A stretch of 6,655 nt of DNA from an uncultured Oscillospiraceae bacterium (GTDB lineage: Bacteria; Bacillota; Clostridia; Oscillospirales; Ruminococcaceae), in the NCBI GenBank assembly GCA_910587135.1, contig CAJULF010000093.1, positions 1-6,655 of the forward strand, read 5' to 3'. The notes under the pieces were generated by a model. That model was not told the DNA's origin. It worked only from the letters and a program-made list of their open reading frames with translations, and made no database searches. The position numbers and the translations under genes are program-made. Shown piece by piece: positions 6,650 through 6,655 of the stretch (within the stretch, counting starts at the first letter, position 1; every line of letters starts with the position of its first letter).

Positions 6650-6655
6650 ACAAGT

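Overview
The window looks like part of an integrative/conjugative or mobilisable element from a gut-type Firmicute of the Clostridia (Ruminococcus, Faecalibacterium, Eubacterium or a relative). This is inferred from the protein families and their order: a MobL/MobP3-type relaxase with Sel1-like repeats, a small winged-helix protein, a DUF3991/toprim primase-like protein and a TraG/VirD4-type coupling protein. No species marker is present, so the host is not certain. All recognisable genes are on the minus strand and read from right to left.

In order of transcription: at 6452-6583 there is a 43-codon small ORF, possibly the tail of something longer, which stops 2 bp before the relaxase start. 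The relaxase (4338-6449, 703 aa) has an N-terminal HUH nickase domain and a C-terminal solenoid of about five Sel1-like repeats. Ten bases on is a TTG-started 87-aa winged-helix protein (4064-4327). A 128-bp gap (3936-4063) then holds two inverted repeats. It is followed by a 469-aa DUF3991/toprim protein (2526-3935) and, 12 bp later, the coupling protein traG/virD4 (from 2513 leftward). Together these genes would nick DNA, prime its replication and hand the relaxosome to a type IV secretion channel. The channel genes themselves are not in the window.

The coupling-protein gene is interrupted after 349 complete codons by a group II intron whose 5' end (GTGCG) can be placed at base 1465. About 700 nt of ribozyme sequence (763-1465) lead to a chloroplast-like/LtrA-type reverse transcriptase ORF (61-762). 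That ORF is itself broken just after its GTPQG motif, before the YADD catalytic motif, by unrelated sequence containing a perfect 20-bp palindrome (56-75) and a 10-bp direct repeat (2-11 and 81-90). The remaining intron domains, including domain V, and the 3' exon of traG are not in the window.

The far right end carries a perfect-consensus sigma-70/sigma-A promoter (TTGACA, 17 bp, TATAAT) on the plus strand, firing out of the window and away from the mobilisation operon. I see no tRNA, rRNA, CRISPR array or plus-strand protein gene. The known parts form an ordinary Clostridial mobilisation module. The points worth attention are the nested disruption of traG, the zinc-finger-less primase N-terminus, the relaxase-Sel1 fusion, the inverted repeats in the central gap, and the outward promoter.
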